Positions 52,570-60,520 of a stretch of 64,000 bases of DNA are shown one piece after another. The number at the start of each line of letters is the position of its first letter. Positions within the stretch are counted from its first letter, which is position 1. This stretch comes from Candidatus Bathyarchaeota archaeon (GTDB taxonomy: Archaea; Thermoproteota; Bathyarchaeia; Bathyarchaeales; Bathycorpusculaceae): NCBI GenBank assembly GCA_026014735.1, contig JAOZHT010000001.1:1-64000 (forward strand), in the 5' to 3' direction. The notes beneath the pieces were generated by a model. That model searched no databases and was not told the DNA's origin. It was given only the letters and a program-made list of their open reading frames with translations. The translations under genes and the position numbers were made by a program.

Positions 52570-53943
52570 ATGAAAGTACAAATCAACGTTTCGTCAGGTC
52601 CAATGAGGGGACACAAATTTGAGTTCTCCGAACCAGATGTTTTCCTTGTTGGGCGAGCTCCAGACTGCCATTGTTGCCTGCAAAATGACCCCCGGATGTC
52701 ACGGCACCACTTTATGCTGGAAATCGCTAAAAACACCTGCACGGTCCGTGACCTTGGAAGCTTAAACGGAACCTATGTTAACAACGTAAAATACGGCGGC
52801 AGGGACAGCGGCGAAACCCCAGAAGAAGCAGCCAAAAAAAACAGGTCGGTTCAGTTAAGAAACGGCGATTGTATCCAGGCTGGAGAAACCCAGATGCATA
52901 TTCTGATTGATTTGTCTGCGCCAGTAGAAGAAGCGGTTTTTTGCTCGAAGTGTGGACGACAAATTGAAGAGAAAGCGCATCGAGCAGCCTTGTCCATTAG
53001 TAGTTGTCCTCTCTGCGCTAAATGTAAAGACAATGTTCTTCAGTCTGAAGAACTGAAAACGGACAAGAAACCCGGTGAAGATTTGGCTGACAAGGTTGTT
53101 TGCCAAGTTTACGATGAGACTAAGCAGGGGCTTCCCCACATACCCGGTTACCTGATTGTTCTAAAGTTGGGTCAGGGAGGTTATGGAACCGTCTATTTTG
53201 CCAAGCGCCTCAGAGACGGAAAAGAGCTTGCCTTAAAAACATTAACTCCCCTCAACAAAGCCGTAACAGAACGTGACGTTGCCCTTTTTCAGCGTGAGAT
53301 GGATGTATGTATGGCACTTCGTCATCCTAACCTTGTTTCTTTTGAGGATCAAGGCTTCACTGAAGGGTTGCTTTACTTCGCAATGGAATACTGTTCAGGG
53401 GGCAGCCTCCATGACCTGGTCTTAAAAAGAAGCGTGCTGTCGGTGAACGAGGCGCTGCCTATTATGCGGCAAGTGCTAGATGGCTTGGCATTTGCTCACC
53501 AAAAAGGTTATGTTCACCGCGATTTAAAACCTGCAAACATACTCTTCGCTGACAGAGACCATGCAACAGCTAAAATATCTGATTTTGGGATGGCAAAAAA
53601 TTTTCAGAAAGCTGGCTTTAGCGGCCTCACTTTGGCAGGCGAATACGGCGGCACAGTTGATTTTATGCCTAAAGAGCAACTGCTCAACTACAGGGATGTC
53701 AAGCCTGTTTCAGATGTTTTTTCGATTGCTGCAACCTTCTATTTCATGTTAACGGGCAAACCAGTTTATGATCTTGAAAAAGTCGATGATCCCTTGAAGG
53801 CTGTTTTGGAGGATAAGATAGTGCCGCTCTCGCAGAGAAGACAGGTGCCTAGCGATGTCGCTGATGTAATCGAGAAAGCCCTGTCGCCTGAGGTGGAGAC
53901 ACGTTTTCAAAACGCTGCAGAAATGAGAGAAGCCTTAGGTTGA
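52570..53943 (+). CDS. FHA-zinc ribbon-Ser/Thr protein kinase
   Basis: The protein is about 457 residues with three parts. An FHA domain (VGRAPDCHC, then MSRHHFMLE, then LGSLNGTYVNN) binds phosphothreonine. A CxxC zinc-ribbon link CSKCGRQI...CPLCAKC follows. The Hanks-type kinase has glycine loop LGQGGYGTVYFAK near 198, ALKTL lysine, VHRDLKPANIL near 316 and SDFGMAKNF. The usual APE is replaced by MPKE. No membrane helix is present, so it is cytosolic. I use the ATG at 52570, where the FHA fold starts. Confidence 0.92.
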   Translation: MKVQINVSSGPMRGHKFEFSEPDVFLVGRAPDCHCCLQNDPRMSRHHFMLEIAKNTCTVRDLGSLNGTYVNNVKYGGRDSGETPEEAAKKNRSVQLRNGDCIQAGETQMHILIDLSAPVEEAVFCSKCGRQIEEKAHRAALSISSCPLCAKCKDNVLQSEELKTDKKPGEDLADKVVCQVYDETKQGLPHIPGYLIVLKLGQGGYGTVYFAKRLRDGKELALKTLTPLNKAVTERDVALFQREMDVCMALRHPNLVSFEDQGFTEGLLYFAMEYCSGGSLHDLVLKRSVLSVNEALPIMRQVLDGLAFAHQKGYVHRDLKPANILFADRDHATAKISDFGMAKNFQKAGFSGLTLAGEYGGTVDFMPKEQLLNYRDVKPVSDVFSIAATFYFMLTGKPVYDLEKVDDPLKAVLEDKIVPLSQRRQVPSDVADVIEKALSPEVETRFQNAAEMREALG

Positions 53944-54115
53944 CAAGTACCATTTGATTCCATGGCGTAACCGCACGGTTGCATCTGTTAACCTTGATGG
54001 CGATAAACCTTTTATGTTTAAAATGGCGTAAGAAGGTAAAGCCCTTAAGTCCTTTCACGGTACCATAGGTCCATACCGATAGAACGACGCACTAGCAGGG
54101 AAAGTTGGGGAAAAA

Positions 54116-54712
54116 ATGCTCAAAAAATTCAAGGAAAAACCAAAACAAATTACCAAACCATTGGAAAATCAACCCCGCCAACAGGATGTAGCGGAAGATG
54201 TCAAGGAGATCGAAAGCTCATTTTTCAGAGTTGACCGCGAATTCAAGGCTTACAGCGACGCTCTCGATAAAATTGCCATTACTTTGATGGAGATTAAAAG
54301 AGAGCTTGTCCGACAAGAGCAGGCGATGTGCGAAAAATACCAGAAAATAGCCATGGAGAAAGATTTAGCCACCGAAAGCAACCTTCGCCTCATTAAAAGA
54401 ATTCTCCTGCTTAAAAACGACTTACAAGGGAACGCACAAAAACTTTCTGAAAAGCCCCTCGATGAGGTGCTACAGTTGCTTCAAGCTGACCTTTTCGGAA
54501 TAGTTGACAAAGAAAAAGTTACCAAAATACCCGTCACGATTGGCGCAATATATGATCCTCTAACTTTCGAGGCCGTACCTGGACCAATAAACAATGAGGT
54601 CCCCGAAGGTACCATAGTCAGGGAAATACTGCCGGGCTACTTCTGTGGGTCAAAGAAAATACTCAGCGCAAAAGTAGAGGTTACAAAAAAAGGTGAGGTT
54701 GCTAAACAATGA
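54116..54712 (+). CDS. GrpE-like nucleotide exchange factor
   Basis: The 198-residue protein has a long helical N-terminal two-thirds (coiled coil from about 40 to 110). A C-terminal beta segment follows the GrpE pattern: IGAIYDPLTFEAVPG, then VPEGTIVREILPGYFCGSKKILSAKVEV. The canonical GrpE FDP-x-HEAV is changed to YDPLTFEAV. GrpE releases ADP from Hsp70. Its stop overlaps the Hsp70 start as ATGA, so the pair is cotranslated. GGGGAAAAA precedes the ATG. Confidence 0.87.
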   Translation: MLKKFKEKPKQITKPLENQPRQQDVAEDVKEIESSFFRVDREFKAYSDALDKIAITLMEIKRELVRQEQAMCEKYQKIAMEKDLATESNLRLIKRILLLKNDLQGNAQKLSEKPLDEVLQLLQADLFGIVDKEKVTKIPVTIGAIYDPLTFEAVPGPINNEVPEGTIVREILPGYFCGSKKILSAKVEVTKKGEVAKQ

Positions 54713-57411
54713 GCGAACGCAAGGTAAATTTGGAAACGATGAAATGCCTAGGTATTGATTTTGGAACAACAAACACTGCCGTTGCGTTCTTTGACAACGC
54801 GCAACCACAAAAGAGGATTATCTCGATTCCATATCAGGGTGCTGCAGATTTTCTAATGAAAAAAACGGTACCATCCGCAGTGTACTTTGACGAACAAGGG
54901 GATCCAAAATATTATGGAGAAGCCGCGATTGAGGCTGGAAAAACCAAGCCCCATTTACTTGTCGACAAAATTAAGCGCATCATAGGAAAAACATACGAGG
55001 TAGCAAAGAAAGATCAACTGCTTGAAAAAATCGCGTATCAAATTGTTCCAGGCAAAGTTGTAACTGATGGAGGGGAATCCGAGAAAGAAAAACAGCATGA
55101 AGCCCTGGTTAGAGTAGGCGAACTGGTCATGAAACTCTATCGTCCAGAAGAAATTGCCGCCATGATTCTGGCAGAAGCAAAAAAAGACGCAGAAGCTTAT
55201 CTCAAAGCGGAATTCGGCTATGAAAACTTGGACTACGACTTTATTGTCATTACTTTCCCAGCAAACTTTAACGTAACACAAAGGGAAAAAATTGAGCAAG
55301 CTGCAGGAATGGCTGGTTTCAACAAAGAACGCTTATTATTTGTCAATGAACCCACCGCCGCAGCTTTTGATGCTGTGTTTGAAGGAAAAATCGTTGACAA
55401 ACCAGGCATAGGGCCAAAGAAGCATGATGTATTGGTTCTAAACATCGGTTCAGGCACCACAGACCTTGCGTTGGTGCAGCTTCGGTCAATTATGAAACCA
55501 CAATCTTCCATGACAAGTTCGAGGTCGAATCTTAATGCGCAAAACAGGATTAAGAGAAGAGCAGACACCGTTGCAACTGGCGGCAACTCCTCCCTCGGCG
55601 GAACAGACATGGATATTGAGATAGTCAACTGGGTGATTGGACAACTAAGGAACAAGCCAGACTTCAATGAAAAGTTCGCCCCTGCCGGTCGACAAATGCT
55701 TCGATTCAATGCAGAAGACGCAAAAATCTCAATCTCCGAGGGAAGATGCCGCCAGACCCGCATATTGATCCCTGGTTTTGAAGCGATGGGACCAATTCTT
55801 GACGCTAAGAAGTTGAATACAATCGCTCGAAGCGTAGCTAGTAAATGCATCATCGAGTACAACAATATTCTTTCAAAGACAAAAATCCAAGATTCAAATT
55901 ACAGCGAGATTATCCTCACTGGCGGTCCAATGGCGATGGGGGTTGTTAGGACCATGGTAACCTCAGAGTTCATAGCGCCAATTTTTAGTTGCCCAACCTG
56001 CAGCAAACAACTTCATGGCATAAGACCAGACGACGAATTCATTGGTCAAACGACAGGTTTGCCCGATGACAGAAAAGGCACAGCCAAGACCAATGCATGG
56101 CTCTATATCCATGACTTAGAAGGCAACAAAGGCGAAGAGCCGAATTGCCGCGAACACCTAATTTTCCAAGATGGAACACATTACGAAGTATCAAACACCG
56201 GTTCTGATGACAAAATTGAATGCACAATTGCTAGTGCGTTTGCTCTGCAGTCACGAAACCACACGGTAGTGGAAGGAAAGCCTGATGATCCTTTCGACCC
56301 AATGATGTGTGTCGCTCGAGGTGCCGCGATTAGCCCGTTGATTGAATACACTTCAACCCTTCCCCACACTATCCGAGTCCTAGTTAAGGGGCAGAACACT
56401 CGTGAAGTCATGAAATCAATAATTGAGCTGGATACGCAGCTTCCAGCAAGACTACATGAGAGTTGGCTGCTAGACCCATGGGAGTGCCACCTTGAAATCC
56501 ACGTCTTGCAGGATATTGACGAGGAAAACAACGAGACAAAGTTTGACTCTAAAACAGAAACCTACTACGGGAACTTTGCTTATTGGGGCGATACAGAATA
56601 TGCGCTTAAACCATCCGGGGCTGAGAAAAAACTGTTCTTTGCGATTGACGTGAAGACTCCTGAAGCGGATAAAATCCAGCTTTTCATCTTTGAGAATGAA
56701 TCACAACTTGCAAATTGGCTAATGAGCCCAGATGGTTCCCAAGGTACACCTCTCCAGTTTAGACAAAGACAGGGCCCCTATACTATCAAACCAGAAGGCG
56801 ACATTGAACTTCAGCGGGCTTGGTCTGCAATTTGGGCAGCCCTCCGCGGAGAATCGGTGGAAGGGTTCAAACTAATCTCTGATGCAACTGATCTATTTCG
56901 GTCAGCGGTTTCTTTGCGCGAGGACGGCTACAAGCTCTCAGCTGAAACAACACGGTTGGTTGACGAGGCTTGGCCAAGTTTCGGGCCTATCTACTTCTAC
57001 ATGAGGGATCACGCTGAAGAATTCAAAAAACAAAACTTAGGTGACAAGGAGCTTTTAGAAACTTCCAAGACTGTTGCCCAAGCAATAATTCACGATGGCA
57101 AGTTCTACCCTGAACTCGAAAAAGTGATGAGAGATAACAATTGGGAGGCTGCATTGGCAAATATGGCGATAAGCACAGAGGCAATAGGCAAACTGATAGC
57201 AAAAATCGAAGATGCCATAGGCAAAGCGGCAGGGCTAAAGCAAAAGGCGGGCGACACCATTTTGAGGTTAGCCAGCGCCCTTGAGTCAGACCTTCAGTTC
57301 CTTAAGGCACACGGCAACCAAGAAATTCTCCTCAAATCCGAAGAAGGCAGCCGCTTCATTCAAGCAACCCAAAGAGTCCAAGCGGTATTGACGAATCTAA
57401 ACGCAGTATAG
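54709..57411 (+). CDS. Divergent Hsp70-family protein
   Basis: The 900-residue protein has the Hsp70 ATPase marks CLGIDFGTTNTAVAFF near 13, FVNEPTAAAFDAV near 207 and an adenosine motif ILTGGPMAMGVV near 405. In the phosphate-2 loop, LNIGSGTTDL replaces DLGGGTFD, with Asn at the first catalytic Asp. A CPTC...C-x-EH insertion (about 427-485) may bind zinc. A substrate-binding beta domain is probable at 545-670, then a helical end. Standard DnaK is about 610-640 residues, so this is far larger. No DnaJ is in the window. It is cotranslated with the GrpE-like protein. Confidence 0.9.
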   Translation: MSERKVNLETMKCLGIDFGTTNTAVAFFDNAQPQKRIISIPYQGAADFLMKKTVPSAVYFDEQGDPKYYGEAAIEAGKTKPHLLVDKIKRIIGKTYEVAKKDQLLEKIAYQIVPGKVVTDGGESEKEKQHEALVRVGELVMKLYRPEEIAAMILAEAKKDAEAYLKAEFGYENLDYDFIVITFPANFNVTQREKIEQAAGMAGFNKERLLFVNEPTAAAFDAVFEGKIVDKPGIGPKKHDVLVLNIGSGTTDLALVQLRSIMKPQSSMTSSRSNLNAQNRIKRRADTVATGGNSSLGGTDMDIEIVNWVIGQLRNKPDFNEKFAPAGRQMLRFNAEDAKISISEGRCRQTRILIPGFEAMGPILDAKKLNTIARSVASKCIIEYNNILSKTKIQDSNYSEIILTGGPMAMGVVRTMVTSEFIAPIFSCPTCSKQLHGIRPDDEFIGQTTGLPDDRKGTAKTNAWLYIHDLEGNKGEEPNCREHLIFQDGTHYEVSNTGSDDKIECTIASAFALQSRNHTVVEGKPDDPFDPMMCVARGAAISPLIEYTSTLPHTIRVLVKGQNTREVMKSIIELDTQLPARLHESWLLDPWECHLEIHVLQDIDEENNETKFDSKTETYYGNFAYWGDTEYALKPSGAEKKLFFAIDVKTPEADKIQLFIFENESQLANWLMSPDGSQGTPLQFRQRQGPYTIKPEGDIELQRAWSAIWAALRGESVEGFKLISDATDLFRSAVSLREDGYKLSAETTRLVDEAWPSFGPIYFYMRDHAEEFKKQNLGDKELLETSKTVAQAIIHDGKFYPELEKVMRDNNWEAALANMAISTEAIGKLIAKIEDAIGKAAGLKQKAGDTILRLASALESDLQFLKAHGNQEILLKSEEGSRFIQATQRVQAVLTNLNAV

Positions 57412-57443
57412 CGAAACATCAGAAAAGCAAGGTGGAAGACCGA

Positions 57444-57560
57444 TTGAAAGTAGGAAGAAAAACCGTTGGCAGCATAAGAAGCAAGATAGCTCTTCTTGCT
57501 TTCGCCGTTTTCCTTCAAGTCCTTTTTTTAAAAATCGCAAAGGGAGAGCTTGGTCGATGA
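57444..57560 (+). CDS. Small single-helix membrane peptide
   Basis: A TTG frame encodes 38 residues: a basic start MKVGRKTVGSIRSK, a hydrophobic segment IALLAFAVFLQVLFL and a short charged tail. GGTGG lies 8 bases before the TTG. The stop overlaps the ATG of the next gene as ATGA, the same coupling seen elsewhere in the cluster. The product is not recognised; it could be a leader for translational coupling. Confidence 0.42.
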   Translation: MKVGRKTVGSIRSKIALLAFAVFLQVLFLKIAKGELGR

Positions 57561-60520
57561 CTAACATGCTACCCCTTGCGGTTGCGCAGGCGGCATTGCC
57601 TTCTGAGGGTTCATGGGATTCATTGATAATCGGCATAATATTCTTCATGGTTGCATGCGGAGCAACCCTATCGGTTGCCAAACGAAAAAACCCAAAGCAA
57701 GACGCCTTTTATGTTTCAAAGAGGAGTATTCTCTCTGTCTGCTGCGCCTTAAACTTTATTGTGGGAGCCATTGTAGTTCAAATCGCCGCTACAGCAGCGT
57801 ATTTAGCGCTCTTCAACGGCTTGCTGAACAGCCTGGTGATCGCGACGCTGGTTCTTGTTTGGGGTCTGCTTGCACTTTCAAGCGGAATTTATGCCCTCTT
57901 CAAAAAAAGCGTTCTCCCTCTGGGCGCAGTTGCACTCAGCATGTTAGCTATAGTTTTAGGCGTCACCGATAATCTAGGCGTTGCTGATTTCTCAAGCGTT
58001 CTGTCCGCTTCAGTGTCTATGGTCGGAGTGACAAGCGGCGTTTTCTTTCTCTTCGGCTTGATTTCGCTTATGGCAAGTGTAGGTGCAGCGGTCCTCTATG
58101 TTCCTCAAAAGCTTTCCGTTACCCTTGCGCCTAAAGCTGTAACCGTAGAGATAGGAAAATCTCATAAACTGGTCGCAAGAGCTTCCGGAGGCGTCCCCAA
58201 CTACTCTTTCAAATGGCACGTCAACGGCCAACAAGTCAGCGACGATGCAGTATCAGCCTCCCCCGGCAAAGGCGCAGTAGAGTCAAGCTTCATCCTTAAA
58301 GCAAGCAAAGTTGGATCAAACGACATCTATGTTGTTGTAGAAGATCACCTGTCCCCGCTCGATAAGCGTTCCACTGGCTTTGCGGGCAAACGATCAACCG
58401 CAACTTCCCAGACTATCTCGGTAACTGTGGTGCCCGCTCCACTGGTTACTCCTATAATCAGCGCTTATCCATCAACCATTGACGTGGGCCAATCCTCACT
58501 TATCAGCCAATCAAAACCTGTGTCAGGAGGCGTTAAACCCTACAGCTACCAATGGCTCCAAGTGGACTCCATTGGGCAAGCCTCCGCTATTCCCGATGCA
58601 ACCAGCGACAAGTATACACTCTACATTCCAGAAGGCACGCGCCTGGGAACAAAGGGTTTTCAACTCAAAGTTAATGACTCTTTAGGCACGGTTGTAGTTT
58701 CAAACGTTGTCTCGGTTAAACTTAATGCTGCGCCTACGGTTGTAATAGCCGCCGAATCGCAAAAAGTCGATGCTGAAAAAACATTGCTAATTAGGGCTAC
58801 TGCTTCGGGGGGAACGCAGCCTCTGGTTTACGGGTGGTATGTTAACAACCTAAAAGTGGCTCAGGGCACAGAGAGTGTTTACTGTTTTGTTTCACAAAGA
58901 ATTGGTACAAACGAAGTCTATGTAACAGTTGACGACAGTGCTACCCCAGCGGTCAGCGCAAAATCTAATGTCCTCTCGATATTAGTTGCTCCAATTCCGC
59001 TGTCTGCCCCTGTTGTTGGCGTCAAGCCATCCTCAGTCGCCGTAGGACAAACTGCCGTGCTCTCTGAAACCAAGATAGCACATGGAGGAGTTCCTCCTTA
59101 CCGCTATCAATGGCTTGAAGTTGTCGGCAATAGGCAACCAACCCTGATTGAAGGTGCAACCCAGCCTCAACTCCGCGTCCTCGGCGAGGAAAAAGCGATT
59201 TCAGAGCCCAGAAGCTACAGTCTTCGCGTTACTGATTCTGCAGGTACAGTTGTGGAGTCAAACCGAATAGGAGTCAAAGTCAATCCGCCTCTTACAATAG
59301 AAAGCATAGAACCACTGATGGGTATTGTTGCCGTAGGCCAACCTGAGACACTGACTGTTCAAGCGGTTGGAGGCACAGGAGAATACCGATACGAATGGTA
59401 CGTTAACAATGGACGCGTGTCAGGAAACGGTGCGAGTTTCGATTTCTCAGCGAAGCAAACAGGTCTCTACAAGATTTACGTCAAGGTATACGACAGCGCT
59501 GAGGTATCGGTAGTTGGGCAATCTGAAACATGCAGCGTAATCAACTGCATACTGCCAAAGGCAGCTGCCGACATCAACAAGTGGCTCAACGACGAAGACT
59601 GGGACAGAGTAGTAGGATTTGACCTTTTGGAATTTGTTCAAAACACCGAGTCTGAGGAGGACTTTCTTTCTAGTCTTGATGTGTTTAGAGATTGCATAGA
59701 AGACTACTGTGCAGACCAGTCAGACCAAAATCCGCAAGATTGGCCTCGTAACTATACCAACGCAGCCATAACCCAGTCATACCGTGCCCTGCAATCGGGC
59801 CAAAGAAACCTGCTCTACACAAGACGCATCGCTCCGAGAATTTTTAACGACTGGAAGCTAACAAGAACAGAGGACATTGAGAAACGTACAGGCTGGATGA
59901 ATACGGTCCTTGAAGAAATCAAAAAAGACGTCGAAAAACCATGGACTGAAAGAAACATTCAAACGGTAACCCGCAACCTGCAACTGAAAATTCTAGGGCA
60001 GATCGGCTTAGATATCGGTATGTACCTTGCAGGCAAAGAGCAGAAGCGGTATCAAGAATCGCTTTTCTTCCTCAAAGATGCAGTGAACAGAATACCTCGG
60101 TCAAACGATAGGTTCTGGCTAGCAAACAACTGGCTTGGCGTGACATTGGGAAACCTCGACCGCTACAGTGAAGCCATACCATACCTGCGGACGGCTGTGG
60201 AAGTACACGGATCCGAGGATGATTATCGACTGCTGATTGGTGCGCTGATGCAGCAAAAGCAATGGGGCGAAGCAAAACGAGTCTGTGAAGAGTTCGGCAA
60301 GAAATTAAAGTTCAGCAGCTCTCAGGACATTCTTTACTATGCCATCATCCTTGCGCACCTGGAAGAATTTGATGGCGCTCTGTATATGGCTAAAGAAGCC
60401 GAAAAATACGCTAAGCAGGAGAGGGACACGGAAATGGAGAAGACCTGCAATGGTTGGGTTGATCAACTCCAAAAAGTGGTCAACCAAAGACGCAACAATC
60501 CGTATGGATATTACAGGTAA
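57557..60520 (+). CDS. Multi-pass membrane protein with Ig-like repeats and C-terminal TPRs
   Basis: The 987-residue protein has about five membrane helices in residues 1-185. Three Ig-like/bacterial surface-type repeats follow (about 190-665), with recurring PY-x-x-x-W-x-VNG/NN and GQ-x-S/AVLSETK segments. A C-terminal helical domain (about 670-985) includes TPR-like units such as WLGVTLGNLDRYSEAIPYLR and LLIGALMQQKQWGEAKRVCEEF. The combination could link an extracellular sensor to an intracellular scaffold; topology is not proven. Its stop shares one base with the next ATG (TAATG). Confidence 0.83.
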   Translation: MTNMLPLAVAQAALPSEGSWDSLIIGIIFFMVACGATLSVAKRKNPKQDAFYVSKRSILSVCCALNFIVGAIVVQIAATAAYLALFNGLLNSLVIATLVLVWGLLALSSGIYALFKKSVLPLGAVALSMLAIVLGVTDNLGVADFSSVLSASVSMVGVTSGVFFLFGLISLMASVGAAVLYVPQKLSVTLAPKAVTVEIGKSHKLVARASGGVPNYSFKWHVNGQQVSDDAVSASPGKGAVESSFILKASKVGSNDIYVVVEDHLSPLDKRSTGFAGKRSTATSQTISVTVVPAPLVTPIISAYPSTIDVGQSSLISQSKPVSGGVKPYSYQWLQVDSIGQASAIPDATSDKYTLYIPEGTRLGTKGFQLKVNDSLGTVVVSNVVSVKLNAAPTVVIAAESQKVDAEKTLLIRATASGGTQPLVYGWYVNNLKVAQGTESVYCFVSQRIGTNEVYVTVDDSATPAVSAKSNVLSILVAPIPLSAPVVGVKPSSVAVGQTAVLSETKIAHGGVPPYRYQWLEVVGNRQPTLIEGATQPQLRVLGEEKAISEPRSYSLRVTDSAGTVVESNRIGVKVNPPLTIESIEPLMGIVAVGQPETLTVQAVGGTGEYRYEWYVNNGRVSGNGASFDFSAKQTGLYKIYVKVYDSAEVSVVGQSETCSVINCILPKAAADINKWLNDEDWDRVVGFDLLEFVQNTESEEDFLSSLDVFRDCIEDYCADQSDQNPQDWPRNYTNAAITQSYRALQSGQRNLLYTRRIAPRIFNDWKLTRTEDIEKRTGWMNTVLEEIKKDVEKPWTERNIQTVTRNLQLKILGQIGLDIGMYLAGKEQKRYQESLFFLKDAVNRIPRSNDRFWLANNWLGVTLGNLDRYSEAIPYLRTAVEVHGSEDDYRLLIGALMQQKQWGEAKRVCEEFGKKLKFSSSQDILYYAIILAHLEEFDGALYMAKEAEKYAKQERDTEMEKTCNGWVDQLQKVVNQRRNNPYGYYR

